A DNA stretch of 64,000 nucleotides from Rhizobium sp. NRK18 (GTDB lineage Bacteria; Pseudomonadota; Alphaproteobacteria; Rhizobiales; Rhizobiaceae), in contig NZ_JANFMV010000001.1 in the NCBI RefSeq assembly GCF_024385575.1, positions 2,199,681-2,263,680 on the forward strand, given 5' to 3'. The position numbers and the translations under genes were made by a program. This document shows positions 40,392-49,509 of the stretch, in pieces. The notes beneath the pieces were generated by a model. The model did not search any database and had not been told where the DNA came from. It saw nothing but the letters and a program-made list of their open reading frames with translations. The first letter of the stretch is position 1. Each line of letters begins with the position of its first letter.

Positions 40392-41228
40392 TCAGCCGCT
40401 GAGGCCAATCAGGTAGGCGCCGACGGAGTCGATTGCTCCGCCGCTTGCCGCATAGGCGGCGCCCATCAGAAATGCCGCGAAACAGGCAAATACCAGCCCA
40501 TCCACCCGATCCATGACGCCGCCGTGCCCCGGGATCAGATGGCTTGAATCCTTTACGCCAAAACGGCGCTTCACGAAAGATTCGAACAGATCACCGGCCT
40601 GACTGCAGACGGAAAGCGCGAAGGCGATGGCAATGATCCAGAGGCCGGGCACGGCGAATTCCGCGTAGATGACCGCACAACCGGCCAGCACGCCAAAAAC
40701 GGCGCCACCGACGGCGCCCGACCAGGTTTTGCCGGGGGAGATGCGCGGAGCCAGTTTGGGTCCACCGATCGCCCGTCCGGTGAAATAGGCAAGCACGTCC
40801 GTGCCCCACACGACCGCAAAGACGAACAGCATGGCCACGAAGCCGGGCTGGCTGTCGCCGCGGATGGCGGCAAGCGCGATCGACGACAGACCTGCATAGA
40901 GAATTCCGCCCGGCAGCCACCAGCTCCGCTTTCGCGCGATAACCAGCAGCGCGGCGGCCACGACGGCGCCGAGAAGAAGCGGAACGGCGTGGGAATCATC
41001 CCCGAAGAGAACGTTGAGCCCGATCACCGCAACGGATATCCAGCCCCAGGCATTGCCCTGAATGTCGACATCCGGCAGGCGCGTCACGGTCGACCATTCG
41101 TAATAGATCAGCAGGCCGATGGCGACCGCCATGATGCGGAACGGCAAACCGCCGAACCAGGTCAAGACGAGCACGACGGCAGCCATCAGGATGCCGGAGA
41201 TGATTCTGAGCTGCAATTCCCGCTGCAT
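40392..41228 (-). CDS. cdsA: Phosphatidate cytidylyltransferase CdsA
   Basis: Integral-membrane enzyme that makes CDP-diacylglycerol, precursor of all phospholipids. From ATG 41228 it has 278 residues with about eight hydrophobic segments and the C-terminal CDS signature S-x3-KRxxxxKDxxxxxPGHGGxxDRxD (residues about 218-246). The ATG overlaps the uppS stop by one base (TGATG), so the frame that extends further upstream into uppS should be ignored. The gene dxr, which stands in this cluster in E. coli, is absent here. Confidence 0.96.
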   Translation of the reverse strand: MQRELQLRIISGILMAAVVLVLTWFGGLPFRIMAVAIGLLIYYEWSTVTRLPDVDIQGNAWGWISVAVIGLNVLFGDDSHAVPLLLGAVVAAALLVIARKRSWWLPGGILYAGLSSIALAAIRGDSQPGFVAMLFVFAVVWGTDVLAYFTGRAIGGPKLAPRISPGKTWSGAVGGAVFGVLAGCAVIYAEFAVPGLWIIAIAFALSVCSQAGDLFESFVKRRFGVKDSSHLIPGHGGVMDRVDGLVFACFAAFLMGAAYAASGGAIDSVGAYLIGLSG

Positions 41229-41971
41229 CAGGTTCCCGCCATCTTGCCGGGTTCGGCGAGCGCGCCGAAGCGCCGGTTGCGCATGGCAAATTTCTTCAAT
41301 GCCTCGACCAGCAGTGCCTCCGTGAAATCGGGCCAGAATTCCGGAATGAACACAAGTTCCGAATAGGCGGCCTGCCAGAGCAGGAAATTGGAAAGCCGCT
41401 CTTCGCCGCTCGTGCGGATGATGAGATCTGGATCGGGAATGCCGGCCGTGTCCAGCCGCGAGGAAATCAGGTCTGCGGTAATCCTGTCCGCTGACAACAG
41501 GCCTTCCTCGACGTCCTTGGCGAGTGAAACAACCGCACGAGTAATCTCGTCGCGCGAGCCGTAGTTGAAGGCGATCACCAGCGTCAGGCCTGAATTGTTG
41601 CGCGTCGTCTCTTCCGCTTCGAGCAGCAGCGGCAGGATGTCGCCGCGCAGGCCCGTCCTGTCTCCGATGATGCGGATGCGGACATTCTCGTTGTGCAGTT
41701 CGGCGAGGTCGCGACGGATGAAAAGCTTCAGGAGACCGAGAAGATCGTTGATCTCCGTCTCCGGCCGCCGCCAGTTCTCCGACGAGAAGGCGTAGAGGGT
41801 CAGATAGCGTATGCCGAGCCTGCCCGCAGCCCTGACCGCGTCGCGCACGGCCTCCACGCCCTTGCGGTGACCCATTGTGCGGGTAAGCCCCCGCGCATTG
41901 GCCCACCGCCCGTTGCCATCCATGATGATGGCCACGTGCTCCGGTACAGGCGGCACTAGAGGCTCAGACAT
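41228..41971 (-). CDS. uppS: Undecaprenyl diphosphate synthase UppS
   Basis: Cis-prenyltransferase that makes the C55 lipid carrier for peptidoglycan and LPS. The 247 residues start with the signature [10 protein letters not shown] (catalytic D18), then [25 protein letters not shown] and the C-terminal [19 protein letters not shown] and [12 protein letters not shown] blocks, all diagnostic. Upstream frr ends 48 nt before it; downstream cdsA overlaps it by one base. Its farnesyl substrate comes from the pathway to which ispDF belongs. Confidence 0.98.
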   Translation of the reverse strand: MSEPLVPPVPEHVAIIMDGNGRWANARGLTRTMGHRKGVEAVRDAVRAAGRLGIRYLTLYAFSSENWRRPETEINDLLGLLKLFIRRDLAELHNENVRIRIIGDRTGLRGDILPLLLEAEETTRNNSGLTLVIAFNYGSRDEITRAVVSLAKDVEEGLLSADRITADLISSRLDTAGIPDPDLIIRTSGEERLSNFLLWQAAYSELVFIPEFWPDFTEALLVEALKKFAMRNRRFGALAEPGKMAGT

Positions 41972-42019
41972 TCGCTATCCATCGAACAGAGCGCGGTGTT
42001 GTTGTGCAGACCGCGCGCA

Positions 42020-42580
42020 TTAGACCTGCATGATTTCCTTTTCCTTGTCGACGAGCAAGTGGTCGACCTGAGAAATCGTCTCGTCTGTCAGCTTCTGCAC
42101 CCTTTCCGACTGCGTGCGGCTGTCGTCCTGGCTGATGTCGCCGTCCTTCTCCGCCTTCTTCAGGCCGTCCATGCCGTCGCGGCGCACGTGGCGAATCGCA
42201 ACCTTTGCCTTCTCGGCATAATCATGCGCGACCTTGACCAGCGACTTGCGGCGCTCTTCGTTGAGTTCCGGCAGCGGAATGCGGAGGTTCTGGCCGTCGA
42301 TGATCGGGTTCAGGCCGAGGTTGGATTCGCGGATCGCACGATCGACGGCGCCGACCATCTGCTTGTCCCAGACGTTGACGGCCAGCATGCGCGGTTCCGG
42401 CACGGTGATGTTGGCGACCTGGTTCAACGGCACGCGCGAACCATAGGCTTCCACCACCACCGGATCGAGAACGTTGGCAGAAGCGCGACCGGTGCGCAGC
42501 GAGGCAATGTCGCTCTTGAACGCATTGATCGCGCCTTCCATGCGGCGCTTCAGATCGTTGAAGTCAATCCCTTCACTCAT
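42020..42580 (-). CDS. frr: Ribosome recycling factor
   Basis: Releases ribosomes from mRNA after termination, with EF-G. The 186-residue product (ATG at 42580, 8 nt behind AGGAG) begins [14 protein letters not shown] and has the two-domain tRNA-like shape signature LRTGRAS (about residues 29-35), NIRIPLPxL-type strand and C-terminal [10 protein letters not shown] helix. Longer starts (42616, 42586) lack good ribosome sites. pyrH lies upstream, uppS downstream: the pyrH-frr-uppS-cdsA order shared by most proteobacteria. Confidence 0.98.
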   Translation of the reverse strand: MSEGIDFNDLKRRMEGAINAFKSDIASLRTGRASANVLDPVVVEAYGSRVPLNQVANITVPEPRMLAVNVWDKQMVGAVDRAIRESNLGLNPIIDGQNLRIPLPELNEERRKSLVKVAHDYAEKAKVAIRHVRRDGMDGLKKAEKDGDISQDDSRTQSERVQKLTDETISQVDHLLVDKEKEIMQV

Positions 42581-42640
42581 GGTCATTCTCCTGTCTAGTC
42601 TCGGGCCGCCCGTCACGCGGGCGTTGCCCCAAAATCATTG

Positions 42641-43363
42641 TCAGTTGTCGGAAACGATCGTCTTGCGACCGCCGCCCCTCAGGATATCGGCAAAGCCACC
42701 CTTCTCGTGGATCGAGAAAACGATGATCGGAATGGAGTTTTCTCGCGCCAACGCAACGGCGGCGACGTCCATTACGGCCAGGCCGCGGTTCAGCACCTCG
42801 TTGTGGGTCAAGTGATCGAAGCGCGTGGCGGTCGGATCCTTCTTCGGATCGGCCGAATAGATGCCGTCGACCTGCGTGCCCTTGAAGATCGCCTCGGCGC
42901 CCATTTCGGCGCCGCGCAGCGCCGCTGCAGAGTCGGTCGTGAAGAACGGGTTGCCGGTGCCGCCGGCGAAGATCACCACGCGACCCATCTGGAGATGGTA
43001 GAGCGTCGCGCGCTGGGAGAAGCTTTCGCAGAGTTCCGGCATGGCTATGGCGGAGAGCACGACGGTATCGACGTTGAGCTTGCGCAGCGACGTCGCCAGC
43101 GCCAGCGCGTTGATCACGGTTGCCAGCATGCCCATGTGGTCGCCGGTTACCCGGTCGCCGCCCTTGGAGGCGACGGCCACGCCGCGGAAGATATTGCCAC
43201 CGCCGACCACCACGCCGACCTCGACGCCCATGGCCTTCGCCTCGGCAATGTCGGAGGCGATCCGGTCGGCAACCGCGACATCGATCCCGAACCCCTGGCT
43301 GCCCATCAGCGCCTCGCCCGAGGCTTTCAACAGAACGCGTTTATAAAGCGGCTGCACGGACAT
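42641..43363 (-). CDS. pyrH: UMP kinase PyrH
   Basis: Bacterial UMP kinase of the amino-acid-kinase fold, phosphorylates UMP to UDP; hexameric, activated by GTP. The 240 residues include RVLLKASGEALMG (phosphate loop), VGVVVGGGNIFRG, the DHMGMLATVINALAL regulatory segment, the GTGNPFFTTDSAAALRG active site and IYSADPKKDPTA. Same strand as tsf and frr. A strong hairpin sits in the 101-nt gap between tsf and this gene, which would reduce or modulate read-through from tsf. Confidence 0.98.
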   Translation of the reverse strand: MSVQPLYKRVLLKASGEALMGSQGFGIDVAVADRIASDIAEAKAMGVEVGVVVGGGNIFRGVAVASKGGDRVTGDHMGMLATVINALALATSLRKLNVDTVVLSAIAMPELCESFSQRATLYHLQMGRVVIFAGGTGNPFFTTDSAAALRGAEMGAEAIFKGTQVDGIYSADPKKDPTATRFDHLTHNEVLNRGLAVMDVAAVALARENSIPIIVFSIHEKGGFADILRGGGRKTIVSDN

Positions 43364-43398
43364 GTGATCTCCCGAATTTCGATTTCAAAGCCGGATAC

Positions 43399-43434
43399 AC
43401 GAAGGGCATCGCGTTGTCACGCGATGCCCTTCGT
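43399..43434. other. Perfect 15-bp inverted repeat between tsf and pyrH
   Basis: ACGAAGGGCATCGCG (43399-43413) and its exact complement (43420-43434) flank a 6-nt loop. A second small hairpin, ACGGTT-TG-AACCGT (43448-43461), stands just before it, beside the tsf stop. On the coding (minus) strand no U-tract follows; the only T-run (TTTTCC) is on the plus side. It may be a Rho-independent-like pause, an mRNA-stabilising 3' end of rpsB-tsf, or a processing site. Confidence 0.6.
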
Positions 43435-43464
43435 TTTCCATCAAGAAACGGTTTGAACCGTCAA

Positions 43465-44391
43465 TCAGCCCTTGGCGGCTGCTGCAACTTCGGCTGCGAA
43501 GTCGCTCTCTTCCTTTTCAACGCCTTCGCCGAGCAGCAGGCGGGCAATGCCGGTCACTTCGATCGCGGCGCCGGCTTCCTTTTCGGCTTCCTTCAGCGCT
43601 GCGGCGACGGTCAGGTCCGGATTGATGACGAAAGCCTGCGAGAGAAGGGCGACTTCTTCGAAGAACTTGCGCATGCGGCCTTCGACCATCTTCTCGATGA
43701 TGGCTTCCGGCTTGCCGGATTCGCGGGCCTGCTCGATGAAGATCGCGCGTTCGCGGTCAGCGGCTGCCTGATCGACGTCTTCGGCGCGAACGGCGAGCGG
43801 TGCCGTTGCGGCAACGTGCATGGCGACCTGACGGCCGATCGAACTCAGGACGGCCTTGTCGCCAACCGACTTCAGGGCGACCAGAACGCCGAGCTTGCCG
43901 ATGCCTTCGCCGGCAGCGTTGTGGATGTAGGTGGCGACGACGCCGTGCTCGACTTCGAGCATGGCCGAACGACGCAGAGCCATGTTTTCACCGATCGTGG
44001 CGATGGCGTCCTTGACCGAGTCGGCAACGGACTTGCCGGTTGCCGGGTAGGTCGCGGCCGAAATCGCCTCGACGGTACCGTCGGTGTCGAGCGCAACTTC
44101 GGCAATGCCGCGGACGATGTCCTGGAAGGCATCGTTGCGGGCAACGAAGTCGGTTTCGGAGTTGACTTCGACGAGAACAGCCTTGTGGCCGGCAGTCGCA
44201 ACGCCGATCAGGCCTTCAGCAGCCGTGCGGCCCGACTTCTTGTCGGCCTTGGCAATGCCCTTGGCGCGCAGCCAGTCGATTGCGGCTTCCATGTCGCCGT
44301 TGGTTTCGGCAAGCGCCTTCTTGCAATCCATCATGCCTGCGCCGCTCTTCTCGCGCAGTTCCTTCACCATAGCTGCGGTAATGTTGCTCAT
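43465..44391 (-). CDS. tsf: Elongation factor Ts
   Basis: Guanine nucleotide exchange factor for EF-Tu. The 308 residues open with a UBA-like domain ([19 protein letters not shown]) and carry the TDFVAR motif (within [10 protein letters not shown], about residues 81-90) that disrupts the EF-Tu Mg site, followed by the two dimerisation subdomains and coiled coil. Follows rpsB on the same strand after an unusually structured 271-nt gap. Confidence 0.98.
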   Translation of the reverse strand: MSNITAAMVKELREKSGAGMMDCKKALAETNGDMEAAIDWLRAKGIAKADKKSGRTAAEGLIGVATAGHKAVLVEVNSETDFVARNDAFQDIVRGIAEVALDTDGTVEAISAATYPATGKSVADSVKDAIATIGENMALRRSAMLEVEHGVVATYIHNAAGEGIGKLGVLVALKSVGDKAVLSSIGRQVAMHVAATAPLAVRAEDVDQAAADRERAIFIEQARESGKPEAIIEKMVEGRMRKFFEEVALLSQAFVINPDLTVAAALKEAEKEAGAAIEVTGIARLLLGEGVEKEESDFAAEVAAAAKG

Positions 44392-44558
44392 GTAATGCCT
44401 CTTTCAGCGTTCGGCGGGTGCCCTGCCCTCTATCCCTTTCGGGTGAACCGGCACCGCATTTCGTTTTGGGCACGACTGTACCCGGAAGTATGACGGCGTG
44501 ATGACAGTGGCGTCGCCTGAATGGCGTTTGCCGGCCGGACATCAGGCCAGAAATGGAA

Positions 44559-44653
44559 CAAGGCCGCTGGCGCTTTCAAAAGACACTGCAAACGGCCTTG
44601 CCCGGGATATGCTGAACTTTCGATGGCGGACATTCTTCGCGAACGTCCGCCAT
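44559..44653 (-). terminator. Stem-loops in the rpsB-tsf intergenic region
   Basis: Two inverted repeats in the 271-nt gap. Nearest rpsB: ATGGCGGAC (44623-44631) with GTCCGCCAT (44645-44653), a perfect 9-bp stem ending 10 nt past the rpsB stop. Then CAAGGCCG (44559-44566) with CGGCCTTG (44593-44600), 8 bp over a 26-nt loop. Neither has a clear U-tract on the minus strand, so partial termination or transcript processing, allowing more S2 than EF-Ts, is the likely role. Confidence 0.45.
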
Positions 44654-44662
44654 ATCGCCGGA

Positions 44663-45430
44663 TCAGGCTTCTGCTTCGCCTTCCAGGGCGGGCTCGACCG
44701 GAACTTCTTCCGAAGCACCGAGGTCGCGGCCGGAAGCGCCCTGCTGGCGCGCGATGCCGTCGATGGCAGCGCGAGCGATCAGGTCGCAGTAGAGAGCGAT
44801 TGCGCGCGAGGCGTCGTCATTGCCCGGGATCGGGAAGTCGACGTGGTCCGGATCGCAGTTGGAGTCGATGACTGCAACGACCGGGATGCCAAGACGCTTG
44901 GCTTCTTCGATCGCGATCTTTTCCTTGTTGGTGTCGATGATGAACATCAGGTCCGGAACGCCGCCCATGTCGCGGATACCGCCGAGAGCCTTTTCAAGCT
45001 TCTCGCGTTCGCGCTCGAGGTTCAGGCGCTCCTTCTTGGTGAAGCCCTGGGCGTCGGAAGCCAGGATCTCGTCGACCTTGCGCAGACGTGCGATCGAGTT
45101 GGAGATGGTCTTCCAGTTGGTCATCATGCCGCCGAGCCAGCGGGAATTGACGTAGTACTGGGCCGAACGCTTGGCGCTGTCGGCGATGATTTCGGACGCC
45201 TGGCGCTTGGTGCCGACGAACAGAACGCGGCCGCCACGGGCGACGGTGTCGGACACGACCTGCAGGGCGCGCGACAGCATCGGAACGGTCTGACCGAGGT
45301 CGATGATGTGGATGTTGTTGCGGTCACCAAAGATGTACGGCTTCATCTTCGGGTTCCAGCGGTGAGTCTGGTGACCAAAATGGACGCCTGCTTCAAGCAG
45401 CTGGCGCATGGAAAAATCGGGCAATGCCAT
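44663..45430 (-). CDS. rpsB: 30S ribosomal protein S2
   Basis: Small-subunit protein S2. The 255 residues show [19 protein letters not shown] near the N-terminus, [13 protein letters not shown], the coiled-coil hairpin (about 105-155), [15 protein letters not shown] and [17 protein letters not shown], all diagnostic. The last 25 residues form an acidic Glu/Ala/Pro tail beyond the usual E. coli length. First gene of the rpsB-tsf pair; 204-nt region upstream contains a promoter candidate and may contain the autoregulatory leader expected for S2. Confidence 0.99.
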   Translation of the reverse strand: MALPDFSMRQLLEAGVHFGHQTHRWNPKMKPYIFGDRNNIHIIDLGQTVPMLSRALQVVSDTVARGGRVLFVGTKRQASEIIADSAKRSAQYYVNSRWLGGMMTNWKTISNSIARLRKVDEILASDAQGFTKKERLNLEREREKLEKALGGIRDMGGVPDLMFIIDTNKEKIAIEEAKRLGIPVVAVIDSNCDPDHVDFPIPGNDDASRAIALYCDLIARAAIDGIARQQGASGRDLGASEEVPVEPALEGEAEA

Positions 45431-45555
45431 GCCTTGTTACTCCTTTTCCGGTTGAACCTCCGTAAAGCAATGAACACCGCTTGGAACGGCGCCACCGGCG
45501 GAAAGGACCGGATTTCTCCCGGACATTCCCAAGCTCCACGTGTGGAATGGTCGTG

Positions 45556-45584
45556 CCGTTACCGGCTCCGGCCCGGAAAATCAA
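45556..45584 (-). promoter_or_regulatory. Candidate rpsB promoter
   Basis: Minus strand TTGATT (45579-45584), 17-nt GC-rich spacer, TAACGG (45556-45561). It would give a leader of about 120 nt before the S2 start codon, long enough for ribosomal-protein autoregulation. Modest consensus match. Confidence 0.3.
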
Positions 45585-45634
45585 GTCTTGGCAGCGAAAA
45601 AACAGGACGTTCGTGACGATTCAGTCGTTTGGCG

Positions 45635-46489
45635 TCACTTGCACAGGGTGACGTTGGTCTTCAGGCCATCGAGGCGGCTCAGACGACCTCCGAGCACGAA
45701 GTCGCCGTAGTCCATGGCGATATCGTCAACGATGCCGTTTTCAAAAAGCCGGAACGACATCCGGTAGACCGGCATGGCGTCATGGCTGTTGTTGTCCTTG
45801 TAATAGGCGATCGTCACCGGCCAGGACGGCACGGTGTCGAGCAGGCGTTCGTCCACCGGCCCCTTGCCGGGTACATCGCCGGCATCCGCGACATGACCGA
45901 TCTGCTTGCCGATGACGGTCGTGGTCAGCAGGCTTTCGGCGGCATCGTCCGTGCCGTCGAAAAGCCGGGACTGCACGAGCGTCTTGCCCTGCTTGGCCTC
46001 GCGGATCACTTCCATCAGATGTTCGGTCGGAAACTGGCTGGCGGCGAGCTCCACGGACTTCTTCTCCGGCTGGGACAGCTTGACACTCAGCGCGTCCGGC
46101 TTCTCATGCGCCTCACCCTTGACCTCCTTGTCCAGCTGCGAGCCGGTGAAGGATTTCGTCTGGAAGGCGAAGTCGCCAGTGCTGGGGTTTTCGAAGGTGA
46201 TGCTCTGCTGGTCGCTCGTCTTGGTGTCTTCATCAGTGGTGATGCGGGTGACGAAACGAAACTTCGTCGAATAGCCCTTGCAGCTGGAACCGTCGAATTC
46301 ATAGACCATCCGTCCGGCCATTCCGGATATGCCGGAGCGCTCGGATGCGCGCAGCAGACTGATGTCGTAGACGGCACGGTGCGGCGCGAGACCGGCATTC
46401 TGGTTTGCATCATCGACGGCGGCGAAGGCTGCGACCTGAGAACAGGACAGAGCCATGGTGACAGTGGCGGCCAGGCGCAGATGATGCAT
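45635..46489 (-). CDS. eipB: Cell envelope integrity protein EipB family (DUF1849)
   Basis: Periplasmic protein required for envelope integrity in Brucella, where the structure is a beta-spiral closed by a disulfide. The 284 residues start with a signal peptide (cleavage near residue 23), followed by LAPHRAVYDISL (about 34-45), the family's opening motif, and carry cysteines at C70 (SSCKGY) and C283 next to the C-terminus, the spacing expected for the conserved disulfide; the only other Cys is in the signal. Divergent from ridA; upstream of rpsB on the same strand but probably separately terminated. Confidence 0.9.
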   Translation of the reverse strand: MHHLRLAATVTMALSCSQVAAFAAVDDANQNAGLAPHRAVYDISLLRASERSGISGMAGRMVYEFDGSSCKGYSTKFRFVTRITTDEDTKTSDQQSITFENPSTGDFAFQTKSFTGSQLDKEVKGEAHEKPDALSVKLSQPEKKSVELAASQFPTEHLMEVIREAKQGKTLVQSRLFDGTDDAAESLLTTTVIGKQIGHVADAGDVPGKGPVDERLLDTVPSWPVTIAYYKDNNSHDAMPVYRMSFRLFENGIVDDIAMDYGDFVLGGRLSRLDGLKTNVTLCK

Positions 46490-46597
46490 TCAATTCCTCC
46501 TGTTGGACTCACGCCCGATGCGATAGAAGCAATCAGCCGTCCGGCATAAAAGTCTGCCGTTCCTCGAACACTGTACAGCAAAAAAGGGAGTCAACAA

Positions 46598-47068
46598 GTG
46601 TCCGCGACAATTACAGCCCGCCTTAAGGAAATGGGATACGAACTTCCCGTCGCCGCTGCTCCGGCGGCCAACTATGTTCCCTATGTCGTCAGCGGCAACC
46701 TTCTCTATCTTTCCGGCCAATTGCCGATGGAAGGCGGCAAAATTGCGGTGACCGGCCTTGTCGGCCGCGATCAGGACGTCTCCGCCGCGCAGCGTGCGGC
46801 AGAGCTTTGCGCCCTCAACATTCTCGCTCAGGCCAGCGCTGCGCTCGGCGGCGACCTTTCCCGCATCAAGCGCGTGATCAAGCTCAACGGCTTCGTCGCC
46901 TCGACGCCCGATTTCACGGAGCAGCACCTCGTCATCAACGGTGCCTCCAACCTGATCGCCAATGCGCTGGGCGAACCCGGCAAACATGCCCGCGCCGCCG
47001 TCGGCATGGCCGCCCTGCCGATGAACGCTTCGGTCGAAATCGACGCCATCATCGAGATCGAAGCATGA
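46598..47068 (+). CDS. RidA family enamine/imine deaminase
   Basis: Member of the YjgF/YER057c/UK114 family, which hydrolyses reactive enamine/imine intermediates from amino acid metabolism. Starts at GTG 46598, 7 nt behind AGGGAG. The 156 residues have the LYLSGQLPMEGGK strand and the C-terminal HARAAVGMAALPMNASVEID motif with the catalytic arginine and conserved A-x-LP. The N-terminal extension of about 15 residues and the ARAAVG motif place it in a RidA subgroup rather than the archetypal short RidA. The ATG of the GDPD gene overlaps its stop codon. Confidence 0.9.
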   Translation: MSATITARLKEMGYELPVAAAPAANYVPYVVSGNLLYLSGQLPMEGGKIAVTGLVGRDQDVSAAQRAAELCALNILAQASAALGGDLSRIKRVIKLNGFVASTPDFTEQHLVINGASNLIANALGEPGKHARAAVGMAALPMNASVEIDAIIEIEA

Positions 47069-47793
47069 GCGACATCGGCTGGCTGACCGAACGACCGATC
47101 GCCCATCGCGGCTATCACGACACCAACAAAACCGTCTGGGAAAACACCCTTTCGGCCTTCCAGCGCGCCGTCGACGCGGGCTTTGCCATCGAGTGCGACC
47201 TGCATTACGCCTCGAATGGCGTGCCGGTGGTCTTCCACGACCATACGCTCGACCGTCTCTGTGGCATTCCGGGCAATGTGCGCGAGCGCACGTCGGGCGA
47301 ACTCGGCCTCCTGTCGATCGGCGGCACGGCCGACAAGGTGCCGACGCTCAAGCAGCTCTTGCAGCTGGTCAAGGGACGCGTTCCGCTCGTCATCGAGTTG
47401 AAGGGCAGCGAAGGCGACGACGAGGGTTTTCCGGAAACGGTGCTCGAGGAGCTGGAAGGCTATGACGGTCCGGTGGCGCTGATGAGCTTCGACCACTGGC
47501 TGCTGAAGGATCTGAAGGCGCTCGGTTCGCCCCGTCCTGTCGGCCTGACGGCCGAAGGCGTGAAGCCCGAGGACTTCTTCAAGCACGACGAGGCGATGCA
47601 ATACGGGCTGGACTTCATTTCCTATTGCGCTGCACACCTTCCCAATGCTTTCATTGAAGGACAGAAGAAGCGCGGTGTGCCGATCATCACCTGGACGGTG
47701 CGCGACGAATACGGGCGACAGCAGACAGCGCTTTACGCAGACCAGATGACCTTCGAAGGTTTCGATCCAAGGGAAGTAGCCGGCGTTTCATGA
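47065..47793 (+). CDS. Glycerophosphodiester phosphodiesterase family protein
   Basis: A 242-residue cytoplasmic TIM-barrel hydrolase of the GDPD family (no signal peptide), expected to cleave glycerophosphodiesters to glycerol 3-phosphate and an alcohol. Catalytic histidines H14 (IAHRG) and H58 (VFHDH), metal ligands E43 and D45 (IECDL) and the later KG.. and TWTV strands are present. Overlaps the ridA stop (ATGA) and the start of the DUF482 gene (ATGA), so three proteins are made from a coupled transcript. Substrate unknown. Confidence 0.92.
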   Translation: MSDIGWLTERPIAHRGYHDTNKTVWENTLSAFQRAVDAGFAIECDLHYASNGVPVVFHDHTLDRLCGIPGNVRERTSGELGLLSIGGTADKVPTLKQLLQLVKGRVPLVIELKGSEGDDEGFPETVLEELEGYDGPVALMSFDHWLLKDLKALGSPRPVGLTAEGVKPEDFFKHDEAMQYGLDFISYCAAHLPNAFIEGQKKRGVPIITWTVRDEYGRQQTALYADQMTFEGFDPREVAGVS

Positions 47794-48974
47794 CCGGAAC
47801 GGTATCCATTCGTGTCGAGCAGAGCTTTCCGGCCATTTCGCCGGAGGGCTGGGGGCGTCTTTCGGGCGCCTCCAAGGGCCAGGAAACGCCCTACAATCCC
47901 TTCCTGTCGCATGCGTTCCTGTCGTCTCTGGAGGAGTCCGGATCAGCGACACGGCGGACCGGATGGCTGGGTCACCACCTGGTGATGGAGACCGACGCCG
48001 GTGAACTTCTCGGCGCCCTTCCCTGTTACCTGAAGAGCCACAGCCAGGGAGAATACGTCTTCGACCATGCCTGGGCGGATGCCTTCGAGCGGGCCGGCGG
48101 CGATTACTATCCGAAACTCCAGTCGGCGATCCCCTTCACCCCGGCAACCGGGCCGCGCCTGCTCGCCGCAAGCGGCCAGGACAAGACCATGGTGCGCGAG
48201 ACGCTGGCAGCCGGCTATGGCGAGGTCGCCACGCGCCTTGGCGTCTCCTCGGCGCATGCCACCTTCGTTCCGGAGGACGAGGTCGGCGTCTTCGAGGAGG
48301 CCGGCTTCCTGCACCGCACCGACCAGCAGTTCCATTTCATCAACGAGGGATACCGCGATCACGCGGACTTCCTCGACACGCTCGCCTCGCGGAAGCGCAA
48401 GGCGCTGAAGAAGGAACGGCGGGCGGCGCTGGAAGGCGGCATCGAGATCGACTGGCTGACCGGCAGCGACCTGACGGAAGAGATCTGGGACCAGTTCTTC
48501 GCCTTCTACATGGACACCGGCAGCCGCAAATGGGGCCGCCCCTACCTGACCCGCGAGTTCTATTCGCTGATCGGCGAACGCATGGCCGACGACATTTTGC
48601 TGGTGATGGCCAAACGCGATGGCCGCTATATCGCCGGCGCGATCAATTTTATCGGCGGCGACGTCCTCTTCGGCCGTCACTGGGGCTGCATCGAGGACCA
48701 CCCGTTCCTCCACTTCGAAGTCTGCTATCACCAGGCGATCGACTTTGCCTTGGAAAAGAAGCTGAAGCGGGTCGAGGCCGGCGCGCAGGGCGAACACAAG
48801 CTTGCCCGCGGCTACGTGCCGGTGACCACCCATTCGGCCCATTACATCGCTCACAAGGGCCTGCGCGATGCCGTCGCCAACTATCTCGTCCACGAGCGCC
48901 AGGACGTCGAGCACATGGGCGAAATCCTAACGGCGCACAGCCCGTTCAAGAAGGGCGCGCCCGAGCAGGATTGA
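47790..48974 (+). CDS. DUF482 / GNAT-type N-acyltransferase
   Basis: A 394-residue protein of the DUF482 family (sometimes named peptidogalycan biosynthesis/recognition protein), which combines two GNAT-like halves as in FemAB-type aminoacyltransferases. Recognisable parts: NPFLSHAFLSSLEESG near residue 37, the SRKRKALKKERRAAL basic segment near residue 200, and the C-terminal GAQGEHKLARGYVP acyl-CoA/aminoacyl-binding-like motif followed by THSAHY. No signal peptide or membrane helix. Its substrate has not, to my knowledge, been established. Third gene of the ridA-GDPD-DUF482 overlapping set. Confidence 0.87.
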   Translation: MTGTVSIRVEQSFPAISPEGWGRLSGASKGQETPYNPFLSHAFLSSLEESGSATRRTGWLGHHLVMETDAGELLGALPCYLKSHSQGEYVFDHAWADAFERAGGDYYPKLQSAIPFTPATGPRLLAASGQDKTMVRETLAAGYGEVATRLGVSSAHATFVPEDEVGVFEEAGFLHRTDQQFHFINEGYRDHADFLDTLASRKRKALKKERRAALEGGIEIDWLTGSDLTEEIWDQFFAFYMDTGSRKWGRPYLTREFYSLIGERMADDILLVMAKRDGRYIAGAINFIGGDVLFGRHWGCIEDHPFLHFEVCYHQAIDFALEKKLKRVEAGAQGEHKLARGYVPVTTHSAHYIAHKGLRDAVANYLVHERQDVEHMGEILTAHSPFKKGAPEQD

Positions 48975-49062
48975 TCCACCCACCACACCCGCCACTATCC
49001 GCTTGAAGGCCTGCCCGTCGGCTTGATAGACAGGAGCAAACGAGAACAGGGAGAGAGGCACC

Positions 49063-49491
49063 ATGCCGAAGAGCCAAGTCTACGACGCCGACAATATCTT
49101 TGCGAAGATCCTGCGCGGTGAAATCCCATCGCATCGCGTCTACGAGGATGCCGACACGGTCGCGTTCATGGATGTCATGCCGCAGGGTACGGGCCATACG
49201 CTGGTCGTGCCGAAGGCTCCGTCCCGCAACCTTCTCGACGCCGACGCGCGCACGCTCGAAAAGCTGCTGCCGGTCGTGCAGAAGATCGCCGTCGCCGCCA
49301 AGGTCGCCTTCGAGGCCGACGGCGTGCAGATCGTCCAGTTCAACGAGGCGCCGGCCGGCCAGTCGGTGTTCCACCTGCATTTCCACGTCATCCCGCGCTT
49401 CGACGGCATCCCGCTGAAGCCGCACACCGGGACGATGGAAGACAACACCGTGCTCGCCGCCAACGCGGAAAAGCTCAAATCGGCGCTTTGA
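49063..49491 (+). CDS. HIT family nucleotide hydrolase
   Basis: A 142-residue histidine-triad protein, probably a purine nucleoside phosphoramidase or dinucleotide hydrolase of the Hint/HinT branch. The triad H104-L-H106-F-H108-V is intact, and the N-terminal FAKILRGEIPSHRVYED matches bacterial Hint-like proteins. It is preceded by an 88-nt gap after DUF482 with AGGGAGAGAGG as ribosome site, and is followed by the parDE promoter. Confidence 0.93.
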   Translation: MPKSQVYDADNIFAKILRGEIPSHRVYEDADTVAFMDVMPQGTGHTLVVPKAPSRNLLDADARTLEKLLPVVQKIAVAAKVAFEADGVQIVQFNEAPAGQSVFHLHFHVIPRFDGIPLKPHTGTMEDNTVLAANAEKLKSAL

Positions 49492-49509
49492 AAGTGGGAC
49501 GACGAGAAT

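Noticed and set aside
41229..41906. N-terminal extension of CdsA (frame open to 41906)
   Set aside because: It overlaps uppS completely in another frame and the ATG at 41228 fits the TGATG coupling and conserved N-terminus.
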